Positions 1-7,582 of a stretch of DNA of 8,183 nucleotides are shown one piece after another. Under the pieces are notes generated by a model. It was given only the letters and a program-made list of their open reading frames with translations, did no database searches and was not told the DNA's origin. The number at the start of each line of letters is the position of its first letter. Position 1 is the stretch's first letter. The DNA is from Ignavibacteriota bacterium. GTDB taxonomy: Bacteria > Bacteroidota > Kapaibacteriia > Palsa-1295. The DNA lies in contig PLXB01000049.1 in the NCBI GenBank assembly GCA_003151215.1, forward strand, positions 606 to 8,788. Direction: 5' to 3'. A program made the position numbers and the translations under genes.

Positions 1-3000
1 TCGTATGATACTCTTATCATGAGCCGTTGCCGTTTCGAACAGAATCAGGCGTTTACAGGCTCGGCAATTCATTCGGATAACTACCGGTTAGCTCTGACGA
101 TCAACCAAACACTTATCGCAAATAACCATGCGACAAGCGGTTACAACGCACGTGTCGATCTTCAAAGTCCGGATATGAACAATCCGAACGACCCTAATAC
201 AGGTGCAACGATCTATGGCGATCTTGAAGGACCGCTTCCGCAGAATGAATCGAATTCGCGCGGCAATGCGATCTATGATAACGTCGCTCGTTATATTCTT
301 CGTGAGCCGGATGGTCCGCATGGTTACGGTGGAGTCGATACTTTAAGAGGTAATTTCTGGGGCGAGACAGGACCTGATCTTATCACGCAGCTTCCGACAC
401 TTCCTGTCGGCGCGACTCAGCGTACATTCTTCCTTGATTATTATACGGCAGGATGTTTCACAAATGTGTATGAGCCGAATCGTTTCCCGCCTGCCGGATA
501 TACCAATACGCCTATCGGCACAGTACCCGATACCCTTCTTATGGAAGGACGCGTGTATGACATTTTCGATAAGGGTTTAGATATTAAGACCGTTGATTAT
601 AACAACCGCCGTCTGGCAATTGCGGAAGCATTCTCGCTTGGTTTGCCAACCGATGTCGGCCTTGCTTCGAAGGGTCGCAAAGGTTTACATCGTTGGACGC
701 GCGATATTTTCTCGACAGATCCTGTATACTTGTCGAAGATCATGGCGTATCAGACAGAATTCGTCGGACCGCATCCGATCGGATATCCGCTCTTCTTGCA
801 GGCTGATATCGATTCCAGCGATTTCAATCGCGACAGGTATGCCCGTAATTATTCTACCGTTTTTGTTTTCGACGAGACGACGCAGGAATATGTCCGTGTC
901 AATCTCAAAGAAGAAACACAGGATTCACGCGGCGGTGGAAAAGATACCGCTACGATGCCATATAAAGGACGTCTTGACTTCGTACCGGATTCAAGCATTG
1001 CTGAACGCCATCCGCAATCGCGCGCCAGAGTATTCTGGAGCCCGTCGCTTATCCGTCCATCGAATAATACCTATCTTGAGATTGCGCGCGCTGCACAACT
1101 TGAAGATAGCGCTGCTCTTGACGGACGTGCATACAACTTAAGCCCGGGAGATCTGACGCCTGGACCGGATTCCGTCTGTATCGAAGGATCGAAGATTTCT
1201 TCAACATCAACAACATGGTATGCTGGTGAACGTTATCATACTTTACCTGTCAGACCCGGTGATGTGATCGATGTTTTTAGCCGCACGCAATTATGGAAAT
1301 ACGGTTTTGCCGGTGCAAAGACTCGCGGACTCTCGTTCGTGATCGGCGATGTCTTGCCGCCGTTCTTTACCAGCGACGTGGCTACGTTAGGAATGGATAC
1401 TATTAATCCTAACCGTTTATTCCTGCATGAGGATGACGTGTATGTGCCGTATTCTCCGACACAAACTCCGAATCAGATACTTTTCCGTATCGGCGGATAT
1501 GATGTAAACAATTTCTACGATCCGCGCTTCCTCTTCGATCCATATTATACGATGCTTGACTTCTCAGTCACCTTCGCCAATATGGACTCGGTAAATTACA
1601 GGATACCATGGTGGATCAGTCGCGATACCGTACGCAATGTTAATCCGACAACGGGATCGAATGGTTATATTCAGCTCTTTGGCACTCCGCATAATCCTGA
1701 TGTTGTGCCCGGTGGCGAGCCTGTTCACGTAGTGATGACGAATTTCCCGCCGAACTATCGTTCAGAGCATCTTCTGATCGATCCGGCAAATCCGCCAAGT
1801 CATCCGATTCTCGGATTAGGACCGGACAGTCTGCTTCTTTCAATGTGGACTTTCCCTCCATATTTTAATTGCCCGATGGGATTCCTGACGGATACGCTTT
1901 GTGTCCGTAATACATCGCGCACTTTTGACTTCCGCATCTATGTGCAGGATAGCTTGCCGCGATTCTTGGATTCGGTTACATCGAGTCCCTGCGACTTTGC
2001 TGCGAACTTAACCGATAGTCTCCGTTTTGATTTCGATATCAATACCGATGACGAATTGGAAGATTCGACTGTCGCCGCATATACAGATGCTATCAGTTTG
2101 CTCACGCATGGTGATCATTCGTTGGCATGGGATTTCCGTTACGGTCGCACATCCTATGATGCGCTTGTGTTCCCGCAATGGATGAACGCTACTGTTGGTA
2201 CGCCGTTATTCAAGTCGAAAGGTATTATCCACGTCTTGATCGATTCAGCTACGGCAATACAGATGATCACGCCGACACCGCAGGTAAACGGAGAGTTAAC
2301 CCTTGATACCATCGTCGCCGTACAGGCTGACGACGGACATGCCGGCTTGAAAGTACAGCGCTGGCACGCTCAAGTCAACGTAGCACCGACGATTCTCACG
2401 GATACGTTGCCGCATGCGAAGGAAGATTTCGATTACAGTTTGAATTCTATAAATCTGAATACGGTCAATAGTATTGCCATTACCGATCCGAATTTCGGTG
2501 ACAGCCATACATTCCAATTGATCTATAAGAACCAGATCGATACTGTTTATAAAGACAGTCGTTATAAAGCAGGTAAAACCGTATTGAGAGGTACCACACC
2601 GTTGTGGTTGCAGATCAACCAGTTCTCCGGCGTTCTTTCCGGTACTCCCGGCCAGAATGATGCACCGCATACTGTAAGCGATCCTGATTGCGGCGGACCG
2701 GACACTGTTCTTGTACTTGTTACCGATTGCGGTGGACTTACTGCTTGGAAATACATTCAGCTCAATGTAGATTCGACGAATCACCCGCCTCATTTCATAC
2801 GTGGTGTCAGAACGATTTGCGTAACGAATAAGACGCAGTTCTGCGATTCGATCGCTGTTGTCGATAAGGATTTGACACGCATGATGTGTGCCGATTCATT
2901 GACCTTCACAGGAACGCTTAATGATTCGAACTTTACAACTCTTGCAGGTTGGTCAATCACTCCTTCGTCAGCAAAAGGCAAGACGGATGGTGATCCCACT

Positions 3001-4041
3001 TCAACAGTGAGAACAAGTGATACGGTATGGCTTAACGTTTGCGGAAAGTTCAACGAAGATAATAACTTCTTTGATCAAACCCCAATACCGCCTCAGGTCA
3101 TAAAGATCGCTGTCAATGACAATTCATGGGGTACGAATAACCCGTTGGGCACGGGTAATACCGATACCCTCGTGTATAAGATCTATGTAGGAGATGTTCC
3201 GACATTTGAATGCGCAGTCTATGTTTCAAATAAACTTGATACGCTGCTTCATCCGAATGTTGACATCCAGAGACTCTGTTTCGGTGCCGGCCCTGGCGGC
3301 CATGATTCACTCGATATTCGCTACTGCGAATTCGAAATTCCGCCGCAGCCGTATCAATCGACTTTTGATGCTCGCTGGGAGCTTCCGGTCGGTGGATCGC
3401 TTAAAGGATCGCTCATTGACATTCGCAGAGATACTGCTCAGTTCACAACGGTGACTTGGCAGATCAGCTTTAATGCAGGCGCGGATAACGGAAATTATCT
3501 CTATCCGATCACGATCTGCTGGAGACCAAGCTGTCTGGATACGACAGGTTCGTTCGTCGGTAATTTCTACCTTGTACATGAAACGAATAATCAGGAATTC
3601 TCTATTGATATGAAGACGGGTGCCGGTAATATCGACCCCACCTTCTATACGTTGAATAAGATTTCCGCCGATTCTCTCTGCTTGGAGATTCGTGACAAGA
3701 CCCAGAAGGGCGCTCGCATCATCTTCGTACCGCCGAAATCAGATGTTACTTCTGCTCCGGCTCTGAAGAATTCTTTGGAGAACTATCCGAATCCGTTCAG
3801 CTCGTCAACGAGAATTACCTTTAGCGTTGCCGAACGTTCGACTGTGAACATTGAGATATATGACATCAAGGGTTCGCTTGTCAAGTCAGTTGTTCCTGGC
3901 GAGACAGTTGAAGCCGGTGAGTATCCAGTGATCTGGGATGGTACCGATAAGAACAATAATGTCATGCCTGCAGGAACGTACATCTGCAAAATGACGGCTG
4001 GGGATTACACTCAGACCCTCAAGATGACATTAAACAAATAA
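1..4041 (+). CDS. Large T9SS-secreted surface protein with beta-helix, cadherin/Ig-like domains and FlgD-like sorting tail (5' partial)
   Basis: The frame is open from base 1 to the TAA at 4039-4041 (1346 codons visible), so the true start is upstream and the ATG at 19 is probably an internal Met; no signal peptide is seen. Residue numbers below count from that Met. Residues 1 to about 120 look like the last coils of a right-handed parallel beta-helix: an F-x-x-N-x-A-x-x-G-x-A-I turn, Asn ladders, and an N-F-W-G-x-x-G-P motif often seen where such helices end. Residues about 125-780 match no family I recognise. Residues 787-925 resemble a cadherin/He_PIG Ig-like domain (N-x-A-P-T start, W-L-x-I-N, S-G-x-L-S-G-T-P, N-H-P-P end). 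A second related domain (about 925-1060) and a Cys-rich beta-sandwich (about 1060-1240) follow. Residues 1254-1340 are a T9SS type A sorting domain with an FlgD-like Ig fold (YPNPF at 1256, W-D-G-x-D, A-G-T-Y). Likely exported to the cell surface as an adhesin or structural protein; no catalytic motif is seen. Confidence 0.9.
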   Translation, partial: SYDTLIMSRCRFEQNQAFTGSAIHSDNYRLALTINQTLIANNHATSGYNARVDLQSPDMNNPNDPNTGATIYGDLEGPLPQNESNSRGNAIYDNVARYILREPDGPHGYGGVDTLRGNFWGETGPDLITQLPTLPVGATQRTFFLDYYTAGCFTNVYEPNRFPPAGYTNTPIGTVPDTLLMEGRVYDIFDKGLDIKTVDYNNRRLAIAEAFSLGLPTDVGLASKGRKGLHRWTRDIFSTDPVYLSKIMAYQTEFVGPHPIGYPLFLQADIDSSDFNRDRYARNYSTVFVFDETTQEYVRVNLKEETQDSRGGGKDTATMPYKGRLDFVPDSSIAERHPQSRARVFWSPSLIRPSNNTYLEIARAAQLEDSAALDGRAYNLSPGDLTPGPDSVCIEGSKISSTSTTWYAGERYHTLPVRPGDVIDVFSRTQLWKYGFAGAKTRGLSFVIGDVLPPFFTSDVATLGMDTINPNRLFLHEDDVYVPYSPTQTPNQILFRIGGYDVNNFYDPRFLFDPYYTMLDFSVTFANMDSVNYRIPWWISRDTVRNVNPTTGSNGYIQLFGTPHNPDVVPGGEPVHVVMTNFPPNYRSEHLLIDPANPPSHPILGLGPDSLLLSMWTFPPYFNCPMGFLTDTLCVRNTSRTFDFRIYVQDSLPRFLDSVTSSPCDFAANLTDSLRFDFDINTDDELEDSTVAAYTDAISLLTHGDHSLAWDFRYGRTSYDALVFPQWMNATVGTPLFKSKGIIHVLIDSATAIQMITPTPQVNGELTLDTIVAVQADDGHAGLKVQRWHAQVNVAPTILTDTLPHAKEDFDYSLNSINLNTVNSIAITDPNFGDSHTFQLIYKNQIDTVYKDSRYKAGKTVLRGTTPLWLQINQFSGVLSGTPGQNDAPHTVSDPDCGGPDTVLVLVTDCGGLTAWKYIQLNVDSTNHPPHFIRGVRTICVTNKTQFCDSIAVVDKDLTRMMCADSLTFTGTLNDSNFTTLAGWSITPSSAKGKTDGDPTSTVRTSDTVWLNVCGKFNEDNNFFDQTPIPPQVIKIAVNDNSWGTNNPLGTGNTDTLVYKIYVGDVPTFECAVYVSNKLDTLLHPNVDIQRLCFGAGPGGHDSLDIRYCEFEIPPQPYQSTFDARWELPVGGSLKGSLIDIRRDTAQFTTVTWQISFNAGADNGNYLYPITICWRPSCLDTTGSFVGNFYLVHETNNQEFSIDMKTGAGNIDPTFYTLNKISADSLCLEIRDKTQKGARIIFVPPKSDVTSAPALKNSLENYPNPFSSSTRITFSVAERSTVNIEIYDIKGSLVKSVVPGETVEAGEYPVIWDGTDKNNNVMPAGTYICKMTAGDYTQTLKMTLNK

Positions 4042-4053
4042 TGTATGCTTTTT

Positions 4054-4079
4054 CGGAGCGGTATTTCCATACCGCTCCG
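4054..4079 (+). terminator. Perfect 11-bp hairpin after the first gene
   Basis: The arms CGGAGCGGTAT (4054-4064) and ATACCGCTCCG (4069-4079) are perfectly complementary around a TTCC loop. The hairpin begins 13 bases after the stop codon at 4041. A short outer GCT/AGC pairing (4047-4049 with 4083-4085) could extend it. A T-run lies before the left arm, but no clear T-tract follows the right arm, so it is not a textbook intrinsic terminator on either strand. Its position and GC-rich stem still make transcription termination or 3'-end protection the best reading. Confidence 0.6.
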
Positions 4080-4137
4080 GATAGCTTTCATACAACGACA
4101 ATTTTTATAAACGATATATTTAGTTTCAAATCTCTGT

Positions 4138-4143
4138 AGGGGA
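4138..4143 (+). promoter_or_regulatory. Shine-Dalgarno-like site for the 640-aa gene
   Basis: AGGGGA lies 8 bases before the ATG at 4152. It supports that start, as does the signal peptide that begins exactly there. Many Bacteroidota genes lack such a site, so its presence is helpful but not required. Confidence 0.5.
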
Positions 4144-4151
4144 ATACACTT

Positions 4152-6074
4152 ATGAAACTCTTTCAACGGTTTCTTTTGAATATCAGCATCGTGGCTTTTG
4201 CCGTGATCGTCACTGCAAACGTATCGTCGGCACAGACTCCGATCTGGGCTGCATACGATTGCAGTATTACCGAACAATTCTTTAACCAAATTGCTGTCGC
4301 CGCTCCGCCTAATGGTGGTGTGATCCCCGGCGGTTCGTTCGTGAATGCAGCGAATCAATATGATCCCGATGACGGCGTGGCTGTTGACATTCCGGTCGGA
4401 TTTACCTTCGATTATAACGGAACGTTGTATAACACGATCAATGTCTGTGTTAACGGATGGGTTTCCGTAGGCCACCATCAGATTCCGATTATCACCAACG
4501 ATAAATATTATCTTTTCCTGCCGAACGAGCCGAATAATACATTGGCGCCGTTTTTCGGAGATCACTATTATCGTACCGCTTCCGATGTGATCAATGGTTA
4601 TATACCTACGAAAATACAATACACGACGGTTCCGCAGCAAGTGACGAGCCAAAGCCCGTGTGCCGTCGGTAATGTGCCGCAAACATTCACTCTTGAGTGG
4701 ACAAACTTAAATATTAACGATAAATCGAATCCGAATTCGGTTGCAACATTCCAGCTCAAGATCATTCAGAATCCATTAGCATATGACTGTGTGCCTGATC
4801 AGCGTGCAACGATTGAATTCCATTACGGACCGATCGGATCTGCCGGCAATGTGAAGACACAGGGTTGTACGGTTGGTATTGAAGATAACGCCGGATTGTC
4901 GCATATCAATGCATTATTCCAGTCAGATTTCCAGAACGGAGTTCCGGCCAGTACGAATACTGATTCTTTGACAACCTGCTGGCCGCCGGCAAGCTGTTTA
5001 CCCGGACGTGTTATTACGTTTACGCCGGTAGGACGCGGAACGGCTGCACAATGGGGTGACGGAGATGCCGATCTGACACAGATCGATCCAAATGCACCTG
5101 CGAACGTACGCTTAAACCAGAATCTTTTTGTCACGCTGCACGATGCGGATACGATTTTACAATCGGTAGCTATTGCATATCCGCCGATGGATCCCAACGA
5201 AGGCAGAGGAGCATTTCACGGCGATGCCAATCATAATGGCAGATACCCTGATCCTGCAGGCTCGGGATTCTTCTTCTATCGAGTGACATCTTACGATGCT
5301 GCATATATCCTGATGTATCTTGCCGCAAAGCTTCCGTTCCTGCCATGGCCGCAGCCACTTCCGGTTCCGACATGGAAGGAAACTTCGTCGAATGCCACCA
5401 ATATCTCGGGTATTACCGCAGATGCGCAGTCAGTAACAATTAATGGAAATACGGCTCTTGTTCCGATCGTGCTTCATGGCACCGTGAACGGTCCGTTAGG
5501 AATTGAAATGAACGTTGCAAGTCTGAACACCACTGCAATGCAGTTTACCGGAACGAAAGCCAATCCGAACGTTATGCTTCGTGGTAATGCCGGGACCGGC
5601 AAAGTCGTCATGGCTGCCAGCGGCATATTCTCCGATGGTGATGTACTCGGATACCTTGAGTTTAATGTCGCAAGTCATGTGCCTGCGGATTTCGAACTCA
5701 CTAATGTGATGATCAATGATGAAGCATCAAGCTCTTCACGTTCGACTCTTGCAATATCGAGTGTTGGGAATTCGAATCCCGGCGGCTTTAGCGTCGAGCA
5801 AAATATGCCGAATCCGTTTGTCATTGCAAACTCTGCTCAGACCGCCATTCGCTTTAATTTAACGCAGTCACAAAATGTTACCGTTCGTATCTTCGATATG
5901 CTTGGTAAAGAAGTTCGTTCGCTCGTAAGCGGACAGACTTTCGCTGCCGGCCAGAATCAGATCAACTGGGACGGTCGTGATAATGCAGGCAATCTCGTTT
6001 CCACCGGTTCATATTATTACCAGTTCAGCGCCGGTGAGAATATGCAGACACTGAAGATGCAGGTAGCTCATTAA
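4152..6074 (+). CDS. T9SS-secreted protein with nidogen-like, dockerin-like and cohesin-like modules
   Basis: This complete 640-aa protein has a Sec signal peptide at residues 1-27 (Lys/Arg n-region, hydrophobic core, S-S-A cleavage site, Gln at +1). Residues about 70-295 form a beta-sandwich of the kind common in secreted T9SS proteins and similar to nidogen-type domains (I-P-V-G-F-T-F, Y-N-G, V-N-G-W-V-S, N-N-T-L-A-P-F-F). Residues 303-312 carry a D-x-D-x-D run, and residues 357-391 a dockerin-like calcium loop (G-D-A-N-H-N-G-R, then V-T-S-Y-D-A-A-Y-I-L) interrupted by 13 residues. Residues about 423-525 resemble a cohesin-like domain. Residues about 545-640 are a T9SS sorting domain with FlgD-like features (MPNPF at 552, F-D-M-L-G-K-E-V, W-D-G-R-D). 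The mature part has seven Cys, so at least one is unpaired or joins another chain. Dockerin followed by cohesin-like modules is an arrangement I recall from FCB-group surface proteins. A surface-exposed binding or scaffold protein is inferred; no enzyme motif is seen. Confidence 0.92.
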   Translation: MKLFQRFLLNISIVAFAVIVTANVSSAQTPIWAAYDCSITEQFFNQIAVAAPPNGGVIPGGSFVNAANQYDPDDGVAVDIPVGFTFDYNGTLYNTINVCVNGWVSVGHHQIPIITNDKYYLFLPNEPNNTLAPFFGDHYYRTASDVINGYIPTKIQYTTVPQQVTSQSPCAVGNVPQTFTLEWTNLNINDKSNPNSVATFQLKIIQNPLAYDCVPDQRATIEFHYGPIGSAGNVKTQGCTVGIEDNAGLSHINALFQSDFQNGVPASTNTDSLTTCWPPASCLPGRVITFTPVGRGTAAQWGDGDADLTQIDPNAPANVRLNQNLFVTLHDADTILQSVAIAYPPMDPNEGRGAFHGDANHNGRYPDPAGSGFFFYRVTSYDAAYILMYLAAKLPFLPWPQPLPVPTWKETSSNATNISGITADAQSVTINGNTALVPIVLHGTVNGPLGIEMNVASLNTTAMQFTGTKANPNVMLRGNAGTGKVVMAASGIFSDGDVLGYLEFNVASHVPADFELTNVMINDEASSSSRSTLAISSVGNSNPGGFSVEQNMPNPFVIANSAQTAIRFNLTQSQNVTVRIFDMLGKEVRSLVSGQTFAAGQNQINWDGRDNAGNLVSTGSYYYQFSAGENMQTLKMQVAH

Positions 6075-6080
6075 TTTTCG

Positions 6081-6119
6081 TTGATGAACAGGAGAGGCTT
6101 AGCACCTCCTGTTCATCAA
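6081..6119 (+). terminator. Perfect 14-bp hairpin after the 640-aa gene
   Basis: The arms TTGATGAACAGGAG (6081-6094) and CTCCTGTTCATCAA (6106-6119) are fully complementary around an 11-base loop. The hairpin starts 6 bases after the stop codon at 6074 and ends 15 bases before the next ATG. As with the hairpin after the first gene, T-rich sequence lies before the stem and only a weak T-rich stretch (TTCTTT) follows. It is likely a terminator or an mRNA 3'-end stabiliser, perhaps lowering read-through into the next gene. Confidence 0.65.
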
Positions 6120-6134
6120 AATGTTCTTTGACAA

Positions 6135-7454
6135 ATGACAGTGAAGAAGAAAAAACGTCAGATACTTTCTCTAACGATTCTTCTGCTTGCTTTTTGTGTC
6201 GGTCATCAGGCGTTCGCCCAGAAAAAGAATGTATTACGCATTCGTTTTCAAACGGCTATCATCTCGCCGAGCACAATCGATACGACGCTGAATGTATATT
6301 ATACGCTTGAAGTCGCCAAACCGCCGGTAAACTTTACTGCTTTCGATTGCCGATATGCTTTCGAAAACACAAAGATACAGCCGATCAATATGGATGAGCA
6401 GGGCGGATTCTTTGTTGGAACGGCATGTGCGAATGCCGATTTTGCTCACGGAACATTTGTTCCGCCCGGAGAATACCGGGTGCAGGTTGATGGCTCGACA
6501 ATGCTCGATACATCAAATCCGATCCTTTTCCAGGTTCGATATTCAGTCAAACCCGGAACGACATTCGGAGACAATGCGATGATAGAGCCGACATTATTTG
6601 ATGTGCTTTCACAGAGCAGCGGGATCGATACTGTGATAATTGTGAACTCGCCGGGACGCGATCAGAATAGCTGGTTTCCCTTCGGGTTGATGTTCGCTGA
6701 TACTACAAAATCGCCGCCGAAAAAAACTAGTGTATCTCTTTCGAGCGACAGTACGGATATCCTATCGGATTCCGTAAAGGGGGTATCGATCAATGTCTCG
6801 CCGCTTGAAACTGTGAATGTCGATGCAAATCTCAAGAGTGCAAAATTTGAATTTGATGTCGATACGGCTGCTTTCGATCTTGTCAGCGTCTCAAAGGGAG
6901 CGCTTCTTACAAGCGGAAGTCTAAGCGTTTCGATAGATTCGATCCACGTTACAGCCAGATTCTCGAATGCCGATACTTCAAAAATTTTTACGGCAGGAGG
7001 AGAACTACTAAGAATATTTCTGAAAGGTAAAAGACGAACCGATACGCTATGTACCGGATTTTTGAATCCGAAATTTACCGCATTGAATTCCGACAACCTT
7101 ATTTCCGGGGTAACATACATGCTTAAGAGCATTTGTGTTTTGGGAAAACAACCTGATACAGTGACAAGAAATAGCGTCATTGTATCACAGGAGAAAGCCG
7201 ATCTCTTGATCTATCCGAATCCGGCACGTTCATTTATAGATTTTATTATGCCTCAAGGGTACGGAGAGAAAAAACATCTCATGGTCTTTGATGCTTTGGG
7301 CAGAAAAGTTTTTGATGAGGTTTTCGATGCAAATCTCCGTTGGGAGGTCGCATCGGTTCCTGTGGGAGTATATAGTGCAACGGTAACGGATTTTTTGTCG
7401 TTGCAAAATAGCACAGCAGGTACCAAAAAACAAAAAATTTTGATAATTCACTGA
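6135..7454 (+). CDS. T9SS-secreted protein with two probable cohesin-like domains
   Basis: This complete 439-aa protein starts at an ATG with no Shine-Dalgarno site. A GTG two codons later (6141) is a possible alternative start. A Lys-rich n-region (K-K-K-K-R) and hydrophobic core form a signal peptide cleaved after A-F-A (residue 28), leaving Gln at +1. Residues about 35-170 and 199-340 each read as beta-sandwiches of cohesin-like type: alternating strands, a conserved F-D/Y-A-F segment, and a late hydrophobic strand of the 'F-x-V' kind. These fold calls rest on pattern, not on a profile match. Residues about 355-439 are a T9SS type A sorting domain (YPNPA at 360, M-V-F-D-A-L-G-R-K-V, P-V-G-V-Y), compact and without the W-D-G FlgD motif of the two upstream proteins. 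The mature chain has four Cys. The extreme 3' end is A/T-rich and encodes a basic Lys-rich tail. No catalytic motif is seen; a cell-surface binding or structural role is inferred from secretion and neighbours. Confidence 0.9.
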   Translation: MTVKKKKRQILSLTILLLAFCVGHQAFAQKKNVLRIRFQTAIISPSTIDTTLNVYYTLEVAKPPVNFTAFDCRYAFENTKIQPINMDEQGGFFVGTACANADFAHGTFVPPGEYRVQVDGSTMLDTSNPILFQVRYSVKPGTTFGDNAMIEPTLFDVLSQSSGIDTVIIVNSPGRDQNSWFPFGLMFADTTKSPPKKTSVSLSSDSTDILSDSVKGVSINVSPLETVNVDANLKSAKFEFDVDTAAFDLVSVSKGALLTSGSLSVSIDSIHVTARFSNADTSKIFTAGGELLRIFLKGKRRTDTLCTGFLNPKFTALNSDNLISGVTYMLKSICVLGKQPDTVTRNSVIVSQEKADLLIYPNPARSFIDFIMPQGYGEKKHLMVFDALGRKVFDEVFDANLRWEVASVPVGVYSATVTDFLSLQNSTAGTKKQKILIIH

Positions 7455-7567
7455 CATTTGTTCACAATAAGCAGGAAAGCGTTGTGCAGACCTGATCCGA
7501 AGTGTAACAATAAGAAAAATACGTAGTTTTTAGATATAGACCTATGAAACTGAATTTAACATCAAGT

Positions 7568-7573
7568 AAGGAG
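7568..7573 (+). promoter_or_regulatory. Shine-Dalgarno site that decides the start of the last gene
   Basis: AAGGAG lies 9 bases before the ATG at 7583. An in-frame upstream ATG at 7544 has no comparable site and would add 13 polar residues before the signal peptide, so 7583 is preferred. Confidence 0.6.
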
Positions 7574-7582
7574 AAATCGGCA

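Noticed and set aside
593..1141. 182-codon open frame in another plus frame of the large gene
   Set aside because: It is basic, low in domain-like pattern, and fully embedded in the larger frame, which continues to a sorting domain.
2296..2793. 165-codon open frame on the minus strand inside the large gene
   Set aside because: It lies wholly opposite the He_PIG-like domain, which has clear protein-level constraint on the plus strand; no recognisable product.
4115..4122. TATATTTA as a Bacteroidota -7 promoter box (TAnnTTTG)
   Set aside because: It matches five of six defined bases, but no TTG-type -33 element is found at the expected spacing, so the promoter is not supported.
4011..4682. 223-codon open frame on the minus strand across the first gap
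   Set aside because: It crosses the hairpin and overlaps the secreted 640-aa gene antisense; the protein is Arg/Ile-rich with no signal, domain or ribosome site, as expected of a codon-usage shadow.
6121..6138. Five-codon ATG...TGA frame whose stop overlaps the ATG at 6135 (ATGA)
   Set aside because: It looks like translational coupling, but the frame is too short, has no ribosome site, and is likely chance in an A/T-rich leader.
6192..6200. Cys21 in the 439-aa signal peptide as a lipoprotein site
   Set aside because: The preceding residues are L-A-F, and Phe at -1 does not fit a lipobox; the A-F-A|Q signal peptidase I site is better.
6720..6727. A7C run as a possible programmed frameshift site
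   Set aside because: The zero frame reads Lys-Lys-Thr and continues uninterrupted to a good T9SS tail, and the in-phase slip site does not fit the classic heptamer; no downstream stimulatory structure was seen.
7463..7486. CACAA/TTGTG short inverted repeat after the 439-aa gene
   Set aside because: The stem is only 5 bp with a 14-base loop and no T-tract; too weak to call a terminator.
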